Source: AAA044-D11 sp965268275 (lineage in GTDB: Bacteria; Actinomycetota; Actinomycetes; Nanopelagicales; Nanopelagicaceae). From it: a DNA stretch of 64,000 nucleotides. Location of the stretch: the NCBI GenBank assembly GCA_965268275.1, contig OZ254168.1, positions 248,001-312,000 of the forward strand, read 5' to 3'. The notes beneath the pieces are model-generated. The model was not told where the DNA came from, ran no database searches, and saw nothing but the letters and a program-made list of their open reading frames with translations. Below are positions 34,247-43,373 of the stretch, piece after piece (the stretch's first letter is position 1; each line of letters starts with the position of its first letter). A program made the position numbers and the translations under genes.

Positions 34247-35461
34247 ATGTCAAAGATAAAAGTTGAAGGAACAGTAGTAGAGCTTGATGGCGATGAAATG
34301 ACCCGCATTATCTGGTCATTCATTAAAGAGAAATTAATCTTGCCTTACCTCGATGTAAATCTTGAATATTACGATCTTGGAATCGAACACCGAGATGCCA
34401 CAGATGACCAGGTGACAATTGATTCTGCTAACGCAATCAAGAAGCATGGCGTAGGTATCAAGTGCGCAACGATTACTCCAGATGAAGCCCGTGTTGAAGA
34501 ATTTGGACTTAAGAAGATGTGGAAGTCGCCTAACGGAACAATCCGTAACATTTTGGGTGGCGTAATTTTCCGTGAACCAATCATCATGAAGAACGTTCCA
34601 AGGTTGGTCCCAAATTGGACTAAGCCAATTGTTATTGGCCGTCACGCTTTTGGTGATCAATACAAAGCCACAGATTTCAAAGTTCCAGGCGCCGGAACTT
34701 TAACGATGACCTTCACACCAAAAGATGGTTCGAAGCCAATGGAATTCAATATTTTTGATTTCCCATCAGCTGGTGTAGCAATGGGAATGTATAACCTTGA
34801 TGATTCAATTCGCGACTTCGCTCGTGCATCGATGAACTACGGCTTGATTCGTAATTACCCAGTATTTCTCTCTACAAAGAACACAATTCTTAAAGCTTAC
34901 GATGGTCGCTTTAAAGATATCTTTGCTGAAATATATGAAAGTGAATTCAAGGCTAAGTTCGATGCAGCGGGAATTACCTACGAACATCGTCTAATCGATG
35001 ACATGGTCGCAACCTCGCTTCGCTGGGAAGGCGGCTACGTTTGGGCCTGTAAGAACTATGACGGAGATGTGCAATCAGATACCGTCGCTCAAGGTTATGG
35101 CTCACTTGGCTTAATGACATCAGTTCTTATGACTCCAGATGGAAAGACTGTTGAATCAGAGGCTGCACACGGAACTGTTACTCGTCACTACCGTGATCAC
35201 CAAGCCGGAAAGCAAACTTCTACAAATCCAATCGCATCAATCTTTGCGTGGACTCAAGGTTTAACTCATCGTGCGAAGTTGGATAACAATCCTAAGCTCG
35301 CTGAATTTGCTTCAACACTTGAGAAAGTTTGTATCCAAACAGTTGAATCCGGAAAGATGACAAAGGATCTTGCAATCCTGATTTCAAAAGATAGTCCGTG
35401 GTTAAACACCCAGGACTTCTTGGCAGCAATCGATGAAAATCTAAAGGTTGCACTTAAGTAA
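34247..35461 (+). CDS. icd: NADP-dependent isocitrate dehydrogenase, eukaryote-like homodimeric type
   Basis: Isocitrate to 2-oxoglutarate in the TCA cycle. 404 residues, the length of subfamily II IDH. VELDGDEMTRIIW at the start, SPNGTIRNILGGVIFREPI (isocitrate site), HRLIDDMVATSLRWEGGYVWACKNYDGDVQSD (metal and Lys site), and AAHGTVTRHYR for NADP. Close homologues occur in actinobacteria and mitochondria. Ends at a bidirectional terminator. Confidence 0.96.
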   Translation: MSKIKVEGTVVELDGDEMTRIIWSFIKEKLILPYLDVNLEYYDLGIEHRDATDDQVTIDSANAIKKHGVGIKCATITPDEARVEEFGLKKMWKSPNGTIRNILGGVIFREPIIMKNVPRLVPNWTKPIVIGRHAFGDQYKATDFKVPGAGTLTMTFTPKDGSKPMEFNIFDFPSAGVAMGMYNLDDSIRDFARASMNYGLIRNYPVFLSTKNTILKAYDGRFKDIFAEIYESEFKAKFDAAGITYEHRLIDDMVATSLRWEGGYVWACKNYDGDVQSDTVAQGYGSLGLMTSVLMTPDGKTVESEAAHGTVTRHYRDHQAGKQTSTNPIASIFAWTQGLTHRAKLDNNPKLAEFASTLEKVCIQTVESGKMTKDLAILISKDSPWLNTQDFLAAIDENLKVALK

Positions 35462-35474
35462 TTGCAATAAAAAA

Positions 35475-35507
35475 GCCCCGCACCAGAGATGGTAGCGGGG
35501 CTTTTTT
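35475..35507. terminator. Bidirectional intrinsic terminator between icd and the ugpC-type gene
   Basis: GCCCCGC (35475-35481) pairs with GCGGGGC (35495-35501), extended inward by ACC/GGT. Six A precede and six T follow, so it works on both strands between the convergent genes. Confidence 0.93.
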
Positions 35508-35517
35508 ACTGGCTTAA

Positions 35518-36603
35518 TTAATTAATGCGCAGCCCTGAATTTGCATCAAACAAGTGAATTGCAGAAGCAATTGCATTAACTGAGATAGTCGCACCTGGCT
35601 TAGGTGGATTCTTTGGATCCCAACGAACAATTACTTGGGCGCCCTCATCAGTCTCTTGTGCAAACTTAATGCTCTTATCAACTGGCTTTCCATAGATGAA
35701 TGCATCAGAGCCAAGTTCTTCAACAACTTCAACTAGGACATCGAAGCCACCTGAAGTAGCAGGAGTAAATCCTTCTGGACGAACACCGACGGTTACGGTT
35801 GCGCCTGCGCTGGCAGGAACATCAACACTAAATCCACCAAGTTTTGCTTTTCCGCCAGAAGCTGGAACATTTAGCAAGTTCATGGCCGGTGAGCCAATGA
35901 ATCCCGCAACGAATGCATTTGCTGGCTTGTCATAAAGATTACGAGGGGTATCAACTTGTTGTAGCAAGCCATCTTTAAGAACCGCAACGCGATCTCCCAT
36001 AGTCATAGCTTCAACTTGATCGTGTGTTACGTAAACAGTCGTGATTCCAAGGCGGCGTTGTAGCGCAGCAATTTGAGTACGTGTAGCAACACGAAGCTTT
36101 GCATCCAAGTTAGAGAGTGGTTCATCCATCAAGAAAACTTGTGGTTCGCGAACAATTGCACGACCCATTGCAACACGCTGGCGTTGTCCACCAGAAAGCG
36201 CTTTTGGCTTACGGTCTAAATAATCTTCAAGGTCAAGAAGTTTTGCAGCTTCCTTTACGCGGCGATCACGTTCTGCTTTATCTACACCAGCAATCTTTAG
36301 TGCGAAGCCCATGTTTTCGGCGACGGACATATGTGGGTAGAGCGCGTATGACTGAAACACCATTGCGATATCGCGATCTTTAGGTGCAACATGAGTTACA
36401 TCTTTATCGCCGATACGAATTGATCCAGTATCAACTTCTTCTAGGCCAGCGAGCATGCGGAGTGATGTTGATTTTCCGCAACCTGATGGACCGACTAGAA
36501 CAAGGAATTCACCATCATTAATTGTTAGATTTAATTTATCTACTGCAGGCTTGGTGGTGCCTGGGTAAACACGTGAAGCATTTTCGAATACGACTGATGC
36601 CAT
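35518..36603 (-). CDS. ugpC: Sugar ABC transporter ATPase, MalK/UgpC/MsmX family, without permease neighbours
   Basis: 361 residues. Walker A is GPSGCGKSTSLRMLAG, the signature LSGGQRQRVAMGRAIVREP, Walker B FLMDEPLSNLDAKLR, and the H-loop VTHDQVEAMTMGDR. The C-terminal part (VGVRPEGF) is the OB-fold/TOBE domain of CUT1 ATPases. No binding protein or permease lies nearby, so it may energise several sugar importers, as MsmX does in Bacillus. The start at 36603 follows a strong AAAAGGAG; the open frame to 36693 is not used. An RNA hairpin lies just upstream. Confidence 0.93.
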   Translation of the reverse strand: MASVVFENASRVYPGTTKPAVDKLNLTINDGEFLVLVGPSGCGKSTSLRMLAGLEEVDTGSIRIGDKDVTHVAPKDRDIAMVFQSYALYPHMSVAENMGFALKIAGVDKAERDRRVKEAAKLLDLEDYLDRKPKALSGGQRQRVAMGRAIVREPQVFLMDEPLSNLDAKLRVATRTQIAALQRRLGITTVYVTHDQVEAMTMGDRVAVLKDGLLQQVDTPRNLYDKPANAFVAGFIGSPAMNLLNVPASGGKAKLGGFSVDVPASAGATVTVGVRPEGFTPATSGGFDVLVEVVEELGSDAFIYGKPVDKSIKFAQETDEGAQVIVRWDPKNPPKPGATISVNAIASAIHLFDANSGLRIN

Positions 36604-36619
36604 TTTCTTACTCCTTTTC

Positions 36620-36637
36620 CGGGCAGGTACGTGCCCG
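36620..36637 (-). repeat. Hairpin in the leader of the ugpC-type gene
   Basis: CGGGCA-GGTACG-TGCCCG can form a 6-bp GC-rich stem a few bases upstream of the Shine-Dalgarno sequence on the minus strand. Might affect ribosome access. A second small stem (CGCTC-GGGT-GAGCG) lies further upstream near 36670. Confidence 0.45.
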
Positions 36638-36743
36638 ACGATCCTTTGGATAAAGGTAAAACAGGTAGTTCGCGCTCGGGTGAGCGTTGCCATAGGTTAC
36701 GCGCCCGGCGCCGCTTTGGCTATCCGAGCCAAGGAAATTCGCG

Positions 36744-36759
36744 TTTACCTTAAGGTAAA
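36744..36759. promoter_or_regulatory. Perfect 16-base palindrome, candidate operator
   Basis: TTTACCTTAAGGTAAA is its own reverse complement and lies between the divergent ugpC-type and CNNM genes, five bases upstream of the CNNM -10 element, so a bound dimer would block that promoter. A half-site AGGTAAA recurs near 36650. Regulator unknown. Confidence 0.6.
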
Positions 36760-36764
36760 GAAGT

Positions 36765-36770
36765 TACCCT
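36765..36770 (+). promoter_or_regulatory. -10 element of the CNNM/CorC gene (leaderless)
   Basis: TACCCT ends seven bases before the GTG start; no Shine-Dalgarno sequence. The palindrome lies directly upstream. Confidence 0.6.
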
Positions 36771-36777
36771 TACGCCT

Positions 36778-38085
36778 GTGAGCATTCATATCCTCCGCGA
36801 TATCGGCATAGTCCTCCTATTCATTGGCGTAGCCGGAGTTTTCGTGGCTGCCGAGATTGCCTTGATCTCACTTCGCGAATCCCAAATCCGCCAGCTTGAG
36901 GGAAAGAGTAAGCGCGGGGATCGGGTTGTTGCGCTGACCAGAAATCCAAATAGATTCTTAGCCGCAGCCCAAGTCGGAATCACCTTCCTTGGTTTTCTTT
37001 CAGCGGCTTTCGGTGCTGAGCGCCTTGGTGAATATGTTTCTCCGGTATTTGAAGAGTGGGGTTTATCTACAACCGTTAGTGAAACTCTTGCACTTATTTC
37101 GATAACCATTGTGATTGCATATGTTTCTTTAGTATTTGGCGAACTGGTTCCCAAGCGTTTGGCACTTTATCGAACCGAAATAATCGCGCTCGCCGTTGCA
37201 CCAATTATTGATTTCACTGCAAAGGTTTTTCGCCCAGCCATTTGGTTGTTATCAAAATCGACTGACGTCATTGTTAAAATCTTTGGATTAAGTTCCAAAG
37301 AGATAAGAAGCGAGATTTCTGAAGCTGAATTGGCTGATCTAGTTTCTGGCCACACTTCTCTCAGTGATGAAGAGCGCGAAATTGTAGAAGAAGTTTTTGC
37401 TGCAGGAGATCTTCAACTTCATGAAATTATGGTTCCAAGAACAGAAGTTGATTTTATGGATGTTGGCCTTTCAATCGCCGATGCAATTGCTGTTGCCATC
37501 GAACATTCTCATTCCAGATATCCAGTAACTCGTGGAAGCACGGATGAAGTTATCGGCTTCCTTCATGTCCGCGATCTTTTAAATCCAAAGATTAGTTCTT
37601 CAGCCGGTGAAACTATTTTGGAACTAGTTCGCCCAGTTCTCAATTTGCCAGGGACTAAAGGTGTTCTACCTGCCCTTGCCGAGATGCGGGGTAAACGAAG
37701 CCACATCGCGGTAGTTCTAGATGAATATGGCGGAACAGATGGAATCGTTACTCTCGAAGATTTAGTCGAATGCTTAATCGGCGATATTCATGATGAATAT
37801 GACTCCGAAGAAGTTGAAGTAACTCCGCAGGCAAGAACTGGAGAATTCGAAATTGATAGCTTGATTTCACTTGAAGATTTATATGATCAAACCGGAATTG
37901 CGCTTCCAGAGGGCCCATATGAAACTGTCGGTGGATTAGTCATGGATCATCTAGGGCGAATCCCAGAGCCTCACGATTCAATTACCGTGAACCAGGTTCG
38001 GATAACGGTTTTAACAATTGAAGGAAAACGTGCTGGGCAATTATTAATCTCGGGCAATGAATGGAAAGATGCACCTCATGAATAA
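36778..38085 (+). CDS. CNNM/CorC-family membrane protein with CBS pair (hemolysin-C-like)
   Basis: 435 residues: a DUF21 membrane domain with about four hydrophobic segments (to about residue 140), a CBS pair (IMVPRTEVDFMDVG; VLPALAEMRGKRSHIAVVLDEYGGTDGIVTLEDLVECLIGDI spans the second), and a C-terminal CorC/HlyC domain. Members are linked to Mg2+ or Na+ transport and ATP sensing; true haemolysis is unlikely. GTG start. Its end overlaps the trpS start. Confidence 0.9.
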   Translation: MSIHILRDIGIVLLFIGVAGVFVAAEIALISLRESQIRQLEGKSKRGDRVVALTRNPNRFLAAAQVGITFLGFLSAAFGAERLGEYVSPVFEEWGLSTTVSETLALISITIVIAYVSLVFGELVPKRLALYRTEIIALAVAPIIDFTAKVFRPAIWLLSKSTDVIVKIFGLSSKEIRSEISEAELADLVSGHTSLSDEEREIVEEVFAAGDLQLHEIMVPRTEVDFMDVGLSIADAIAVAIEHSHSRYPVTRGSTDEVIGFLHVRDLLNPKISSSAGETILELVRPVLNLPGTKGVLPALAEMRGKRSHIAVVLDEYGGTDGIVTLEDLVECLIGDIHDEYDSEEVEVTPQARTGEFEIDSLISLEDLYDQTGIALPEGPYETVGGLVMDHLGRIPEPHDSITVNQVRITVLTIEGKRAGQLLISGNEWKDAPHE

Positions 38086-39091
38086 CACTTCTAAAGAACG
38101 TGTGTTATCTGGCATTCAGCCAACTCATGACTCTTTTCATCTTGGTAATTATTTGGGTGCGATAAAGCAATGGGTAGATTTACAGAACACAAACGATGCT
38201 TTTTACTGCGTTGTTGACCTGCACGCCCTTACAGTTGAAACCAAACCAGAAGATTTTCGCAAGCGAAACCTGGCATCGGTTGCTCAATTGATTGCACTTG
38301 GCCTCGACCCTGAAAAATGCACGCTCTTTATCCAATCTCATGTTCCTGCTCACAATCAATTAAGTTGGGTTCTCGAATGCCTAACCGGATTTGGCGAAGC
38401 CAGTCGAATGACTCAATTTAAAGACAAGTCACAAAAAGCTGGTTCTGATCGCACAGTTGTTGGATTGTTTACCTACCCAATTTTGCAAGCTGCTGACATC
38501 TTGTTGTATCAAGCAAATAAGGTTCCGGTTGGCGAAGACCAGAGACAACACATTGAATTAACTCGTGATCTAGGCCAACGCTTTAATTCAAAATTCGGCC
38601 AGACATTTACAATTCCTGAAGGTTATATTCTTAAAGCTGGCGCAAAGATAAATGATTTGCAGGACCCAACTGCAAAGATGAGTAAATCAAGTGCATCAAC
38701 TAGTGGAATTATCGAGCTTATGGATAGTCCCGAAATCAACGCGAAGAAGATTAAAAGTGCAGTAACTGACACTGGTCGCGAAGTAATCTTTGATGAAAAA
38801 GAGAAGCCGGGAGTATCTAATTTACTTACCATTTACAGTGCTTTAACCGGAAAGACGATTGAACAAGCACAAGGTGACTTTGCTGGTAAAGGCTACGGAG
38901 ATTTCAAATCAGGTGTTGCAGAAGTTGTAGTTGAGTATCTAAACCCAGTTAGAGAGAAAGCCAACGAATTGCTGAAGGATGAAACCCACTTAAAGAAATT
39001 GTTAAAGGTTGGCGCTGAGAAAGCGGATGCAGTTGCCTCCAAAACTCTCAAGGATGCATATGACGCGCTAGGGCTGATTCCACGTGGCTAA
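38078..39091 (+). CDS. trpS: Tryptophan--tRNA ligase
   Basis: Class I aminoacyl-tRNA synthetase. 337 residues. FHLGNYLGA is the HIGH-type motif, KMSKS is perfect (AKMSKSSA near residue 205), and GEDQRQHIELTRDLGQRFN is a TrpRS signature. Three in-frame ATGs exist (38057, 38069, 38078); the last, overlapping the previous stop by eight bases, gives the usual length and the usual N terminus. Confidence 0.96.
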   Translation: MNNTSKERVLSGIQPTHDSFHLGNYLGAIKQWVDLQNTNDAFYCVVDLHALTVETKPEDFRKRNLASVAQLIALGLDPEKCTLFIQSHVPAHNQLSWVLECLTGFGEASRMTQFKDKSQKAGSDRTVVGLFTYPILQAADILLYQANKVPVGEDQRQHIELTRDLGQRFNSKFGQTFTIPEGYILKAGAKINDLQDPTAKMSKSSASTSGIIELMDSPEINAKKIKSAVTDTGREVIFDEKEKPGVSNLLTIYSALTGKTIEQAQGDFAGKGYGDFKSGVAEVVVEYLNPVREKANELLKDETHLKKLLKVGAEKADAVASKTLKDAYDALGLIPRG

Positions 39092-40085
39092 AAGAATTTT
39101 TGTAATTGTTGCTCTTATGGCACTTCTGCCAATTGCCCCAGTAAATGCAGCACCAGAAAAAGTAAAAATTGGAATCGTCTATGACGTGGGTGGCCGTGGT
39201 GATCGAGCCATAAATGATGCTGCAGCCGCCGGTGTTGATAACGCCAAAGCTAAGTTGGGCTTGTCGGATCTTGATGTGCGCGAATTAGTTACGACTGGAA
39301 TAGATTTTGATCGCGAAAATCGAATCGAATTCTTAGTCAAAGCCAAATATGACCTAGTAATTGGTGTTGGGCCATCTTTTAATCAGTCAATGATTTATAT
39401 GTCAGAGAAGTATCCAGAATCCCAATTCGCCGTAGTCGCAAGCTCTGGGGTCGAATCACTAAATGTAAGCTGCATGGCCTTTGATTTAAATCAAGGTTCA
39501 TTCTTGGCTGGTGCAATGGCTGCATTGAATTCAAAGAGTAAAAAAGTTGGATACCTAGGAGATGTTTCAAATCCAAGCAATTCGGCTAATCTTAAAAATT
39601 TCCGAGCCGGCGTAAAGTTCGCTGCGCCAAAAACAAAAGTCTTTGCGGCAAACGCCACGGAATCAGCCGAATCTGAAGTAACCAAACTCTCCGAATTAGG
39701 CAGTGATGTATTTTTCATAAACTGGTCGAGAAATGGCAGTGTTTTAACAGCTGCTAATAAGTTAGCGAAAGCAAAGAAATCTATAAAGTTAATTGGGGTC
39801 CGCCCAGATCAATTCTTTATTGCAACTAAAGATGCCCAAAAGTTCCTCATCGGATATGTTAACCAAAGATTTGATAATGCAATAAGTGATTTGTTTAGTG
39901 CTGCGCTAACCGGAAGAGCGATTACTGAAGAGGTAGATGGCGAAAAGGGCGTCTTTGGGCGAAATTACACTCTTTCGAATAAGGGCATTGATTTAATTGC
40001 AACGTCAGCTAATTCGGCTTCGAAGAGCGCACTTTCCCGAGCAAAGCGTGCAATAACTTCTGGGAAAGTAACAATCGTAAAGTAA
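39084..40085 (+). CDS. BMP/PnrA-family substrate-binding protein
   Basis: 333 residues. Signal peptide MAKRIFVIVALMALLPIAPVNA, then KIGIVYDVGGRGDRAINDAAAAGVDNAK, the start of the BMP (basic membrane protein) family, which binds purine nucleosides for ABC import or acts in sensing. There is no lipobox Cys, unlike most members in Gram-positive bacteria. No permease or ATPase follows. GTG start overlaps trpS by eight bases. The convergent deoC/aldehyde dehydrogenase genes, which degrade deoxyribose, would suit a nucleoside ligand. Confidence 0.85.
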   Translation: MAKRIFVIVALMALLPIAPVNAAPEKVKIGIVYDVGGRGDRAINDAAAAGVDNAKAKLGLSDLDVRELVTTGIDFDRENRIEFLVKAKYDLVIGVGPSFNQSMIYMSEKYPESQFAVVASSGVESLNVSCMAFDLNQGSFLAGAMAALNSKSKKVGYLGDVSNPSNSANLKNFRAGVKFAAPKTKVFAANATESAESEVTKLSELGSDVFFINWSRNGSVLTAANKLAKAKKSIKLIGVRPDQFFIATKDAQKFLIGYVNQRFDNAISDLFSAALTGRAITEEVDGEKGVFGRNYTLSNKGIDLIATSANSASKSALSRAKRAITSGKVTIVK

Positions 40086-40088
40086 TTC

Positions 40089-40928
40089 TTAGATACCGAT
40101 CGGATGCCAGATAGTTTTAATCTCCATAAAACTAGTCATTCGCTTAGTTGATTGCAATTCGCTAAAAGAATGAATCCGCTTTAGATTCTCTGAACCTAAC
40201 TCTTTTAACTCTGTGAAATCTTTATTGCTTACTCCGGTTGCATCAATGCCATCAATATCCATATGTGAACCAGCCCAAGTTACAAATTGATCAAACTTTC
40301 CGGTCAGGATATTAACTACCCCGGCAGGAACATCGCTGGTTGCCAGGCATTCAGCTAAGGTGATTGCGCACAACGGGAACTTTTCATTTGCAATAAGAAT
40401 TGCGGTATTTCCTGAAGCTATAACTGGCGCTAATCCTGAAACTAAATTAAGTAAAGATGGCTTCGCATCAGCAAAGATTGCAACAACACCAAGACTTTCT
40501 GGGATTGAGAAGTTATAGAACGGGCCAGAAACTTGATTAGATGACCCGGAAATAGCTTCGATTTTGTCACACCAACCGGCATACCAAACCCAGGTATCTA
40601 TAGCGCTCTGCACTTGTGCTTTTGCGGCAGCAGGTGTTGAACCCTCTTGCGCAATAATTTCTGCAACAAATTGATCTGCTCGTCCCTGCATAATTTCGGC
40701 GACCCGATAGAGAATTTGACCACGATTAAATGCAGTAGCACTTGACCAACCGTGATGCGCAGTGCGTGCTGCCACGACTGATTCACGTAAATCTTTTCTT
40801 GAACCTAAGCAAGGATTTGCTAGAAATTTCCCTTTGCTATCGGTTATCTCATAAACCCGTCCGGATTCACTTCGAGGAAAGCTGCCATTGATAAATAATT
40901 TATAAGTTTTCATGACATCAATGCGCAT
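40089..40928 (-). CDS. Aldehyde dehydrogenase-like protein lacking the catalytic domain
   Basis: 279 residues against about 480 for a full enzyme. It aligns with the N-terminal cofactor-binding half of aldehyde dehydrogenases (KLFINGSFPRSESGRVYEI at the start; a region like the NAD fold around SIPESLGVVAIFADAKPS) but stops before the catalytic Cys. Translation is coupled to the full-length enzyme upstream (TAATG). A deoC followed by one full and one short aldehyde dehydrogenase recurs in actinobacteria as far as I know, so I read this as a retained non-catalytic partner and not a decaying gene. Confidence 0.8.
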   Translation of the reverse strand: MRIDVMKTYKLFINGSFPRSESGRVYEITDSKGKFLANPCLGSRKDLRESVVAARTAHHGWSSATAFNRGQILYRVAEIMQGRADQFVAEIIAQEGSTPAAAKAQVQSAIDTWVWYAGWCDKIEAISGSSNQVSGPFYNFSIPESLGVVAIFADAKPSLLNLVSGLAPVIASGNTAILIANEKFPLCAITLAECLATSDVPAGVVNILTGKFDQFVTWAGSHMDIDGIDATGVSNKDFTELKELGSENLKRIHSFSELQSTKRMTSFMEIKTIWHPIGI

Positions 40929-42370
40929 TATTTTTCACCTTTCAAATAACCACTCAAGCCATGTCGTCCACCTTCACGACCCCAGCCAGATTCTTTATAT
41001 CCACCAAATGGGCTTGCTGGATCAAATTTATTAAATGTATTTGACCAGATTACGCCAGCACGAAGTTGTTTAGCGGCCCAGAGAATTCGCGAACCTTTAT
41101 CACTCCAGATTCCTGCCGAAAGACCGAAGGGAGTGTTGTTTGCTTTGTCTATCGCTTCTTGTGGTGTGCGGAAAGTTAGGACAGATAGAACTGGGCCAAA
41201 GATTTCTTCTCGTGCAATTCGATGTGATTGTGAAACTCCAGTAAAGATTGTTGGGGGATACCAAAAACCAGTTGTCGGAAGTGAGCAATTTGGACTCCAA
41301 CGTTGTGAACCTTCGATGTCGCCTGAATCAGCTAGCTCTTTAATTCGAGAAAGTTGTTCAGAGCTATTTATCGCACCAAGGTCTGTGTTCTTATCCATTG
41401 GGTTACCGATTCGAATCAAACTGATTCGGTTTTTTAGCTTCTCTAGAAGTTCATCTTGGATGTTCTCCTGGAGCAATAATCTTGAGCCAGCACAACAAAC
41501 ATGTCCTTGATTAAAGAAAATTCCATTAACTATGCCTTCGACTGCTTCGTCGATTGGGGCATCTTCAAAAACTATATTCGCACCTTTGCCACCAAGTTCA
41601 AGGGTTGCACTCTTCTTTGTTCCAGCAATCGCTTTAGCAATTGCTTTCCCAACGCTAGTCGATCCAGTGAAAGCAACTTTATCTACGCCGGGATGATTGA
41701 CCAGATGAGATCCAGTTGCACCATCGCCAGTAATAATATTTACAACTCCTGCAGGCAATCCTGCTTGTTGACAAACTTCGGCAAACAAGAGCGCGGTTAA
41801 CGGTGTTGTCTCTGCTGGCTTTAATACAACGGTATTTCCGGTTGCAAGTGCAGGCGCTATTTTCCAAGCCAACATCAGCATCGGGAAATTCCACGGAATA
41901 ATCTGGGCAGCTACGCCATATGGTTTTGGATTTGAACCAACGCCAGCGTATGAAAGTTTGTCGGCCCAACCTGCATGATAAAAGAAGTGCGCAGCAGCAA
42001 GTGGAATATCTGTGTCTCTTGTTTCACGGATTGGTTTTCCGTTATCTAAAGTTTCAAGCACTGCAAATTCACGGGAACGCTCTTGCAGGATTCGGGCAAT
42101 TCTAAAGAGATACTTTCCACGTTCGGCCGCAGGCATTTTTGACCAGGTTTTTGTAAAAGCATTACGGGCAGCTGTGACAGCTAGGTTTACATCAGCAAGT
42201 TCGGCGTAGGCAATTTTTGCCAATACTTCTTCGGTTGCTGGATTAACGGTTGTGAATGTTTTGCCACCCTTTGGTGCAACAAATTTTCCATTTATAAATA
42301 GCCCGTATTCGCTCTTAATATCTACAAGCGCGGCCGATTCTGGCGCTGGTGCGTATTCAAACTTTTCCAT
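40928..42370 (-). CDS. NAD-dependent aldehyde dehydrogenase
   Basis: 480 residues, full length. ELGGKGANIVFEDA holds the catalytic Glu, QGHVCCAGSRL the catalytic Cys, and EEIFGPVLSVL is conserved. Lies 16 bases after deoC and before the short paralogue. DeoC releases acetaldehyde from deoxyribose-5-phosphate, so oxidation of acetaldehyde to acetate is the likely role (inference from context). Confidence 0.92.
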   Translation of the reverse strand: MEKFEYAPAPESAALVDIKSEYGLFINGKFVAPKGGKTFTTVNPATEEVLAKIAYAELADVNLAVTAARNAFTKTWSKMPAAERGKYLFRIARILQERSREFAVLETLDNGKPIRETRDTDIPLAAAHFFYHAGWADKLSYAGVGSNPKPYGVAAQIIPWNFPMLMLAWKIAPALATGNTVVLKPAETTPLTALLFAEVCQQAGLPAGVVNIITGDGATGSHLVNHPGVDKVAFTGSTSVGKAIAKAIAGTKKSATLELGGKGANIVFEDAPIDEAVEGIVNGIFFNQGHVCCAGSRLLLQENIQDELLEKLKNRISLIRIGNPMDKNTDLGAINSSEQLSRIKELADSGDIEGSQRWSPNCSLPTTGFWYPPTIFTGVSQSHRIAREEIFGPVLSVLTFRTPQEAIDKANNTPFGLSAGIWSDKGSRILWAAKQLRAGVIWSNTFNKFDPASPFGGYKESGWGREGGRHGLSGYLKGEK

Positions 42371-42386
42371 TACTTATTCACTCTCA

Positions 42387-43334
42387 TCAATCCAGCGTCA
42401 CGTAGTTGGGGCTAGCGTAATACCCATCACGCATTTTCATGCGTTGCATGAGTAAATCATTTAGAAGCGCACTTGCGCCGATTCTAAAGAGCGAAGGATC
42501 AAGCCACTCGGGCCCTGCTATTTCATTAACCAAGACCAATTGTTTGATTGCATCTTTGGTATTTCGAATTCCACCGGCCGGCTTAACGCCAATTCGGGTG
42601 CCAGTCATTTTGTAATAATCTCTAACCGCTTCAAGCATCACATATACGACTGGTGCCGTAGCGGCAGGTGCAACTTTTCCGGTGCTGGTCTTGATGAAAT
42701 CTGCGCCAGCTATCATTGCCAGATAAGAGGCCCTTCTAACGTTATCTAAGGTTACGAGTTCGCCGGTTTCTAGAATAACTTTTAGATGGATTTCACTCCC
42801 ACATACTTCTTTAATAGTTCTGATTTGATCAAAAACAAATCCTAATTTGCCTGCTAAAAAAGCCCCGCGATCAATAACCATATCGATTTCGGATGCACCG
42901 TTTGCAATCGCATCTCGCGTATCTTGAATCTTAACTTCCATACTTGCTCGACCAGATGGGAATGCAGTAGATACTGCTGCCACCGGAATATTTTTGCCAC
43001 CGCCAGCATCAAGTGCTTGACGGGCAATTTTCACCATGTCGTTGTAAACACAGATTGCGCCAACAGAAGGAACTGTTAAATCAGTTGGGTCTGGATAAAC
43101 ACCTTTTGCACAGAGTGCTCTAACTTTTCCTGGGGTATCAGCGCCTTCCAGGGTAGTTAAATCAACCATTCGGATTGCTAAATCTATTGCCCAATTTTTG
43201 CTTGTTGTCTTAATGCTTCGAGTTGCCAACATTTCTACCCGGGCTTTTGCGCCCACCTCATCAACAGCAGATAGCGTATTTACGAATTTCTTTAACGAAG
43301 CTTCGCTGTTATCTGCCAGTAGCGTTGAATTCAC
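42387..43334 (-). CDS. deoC: Deoxyribose-phosphate aldolase
   Basis: Cleaves 2-deoxyribose-5-phosphate into glyceraldehyde-3-phosphate and acetaldehyde. 315 residues. DFIKTSTGK holds the Schiff-base Lys; GVKPAGGIRN holds the second active-site Lys; the HLKVILETGEL strand is typical. Longer N terminus than E. coli DeoC, as in other DeoC proteins of this class. GTG start with a leaderless -10 element. First gene of the deoC-ALDH-short ALDH operon. Confidence 0.95.
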   Translation of the reverse strand: MNSTLLADNSEASLKKFVNTLSAVDEVGAKARVEMLATRSIKTTSKNWAIDLAIRMVDLTTLEGADTPGKVRALCAKGVYPDPTDLTVPSVGAICVYNDMVKIARQALDAGGGKNIPVAAVSTAFPSGRASMEVKIQDTRDAIANGASEIDMVIDRGAFLAGKLGFVFDQIRTIKEVCGSEIHLKVILETGELVTLDNVRRASYLAMIAGADFIKTSTGKVAPAATAPVVYVMLEAVRDYYKMTGTRIGVKPAGGIRNTKDAIKQLVLVNEIAGPEWLDPSLFRIGASALLNDLLMQRMKMRDGYYASPNYVTLD

Positions 43335-43340
43335 GCCACA

Positions 43341-43346
43341 AATCTA
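43341..43346 (-). promoter_or_regulatory. -10 element of deoC (leaderless)
   Basis: Minus-strand TAGATT ends six bases before the deoC GTG; no Shine-Dalgarno sequence. Confidence 0.62.
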
Positions 43347-43373
43347 GCACTTAGTAATTAATCTGATATCTAT

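Noticed and set aside
40089..40928. Short aldehyde dehydrogenase as a pseudogene
   Set aside because: Frame is clean, the start is coupled to the full-length gene, and short partners recur in deoC loci of actinobacteria; kept as a CDS.
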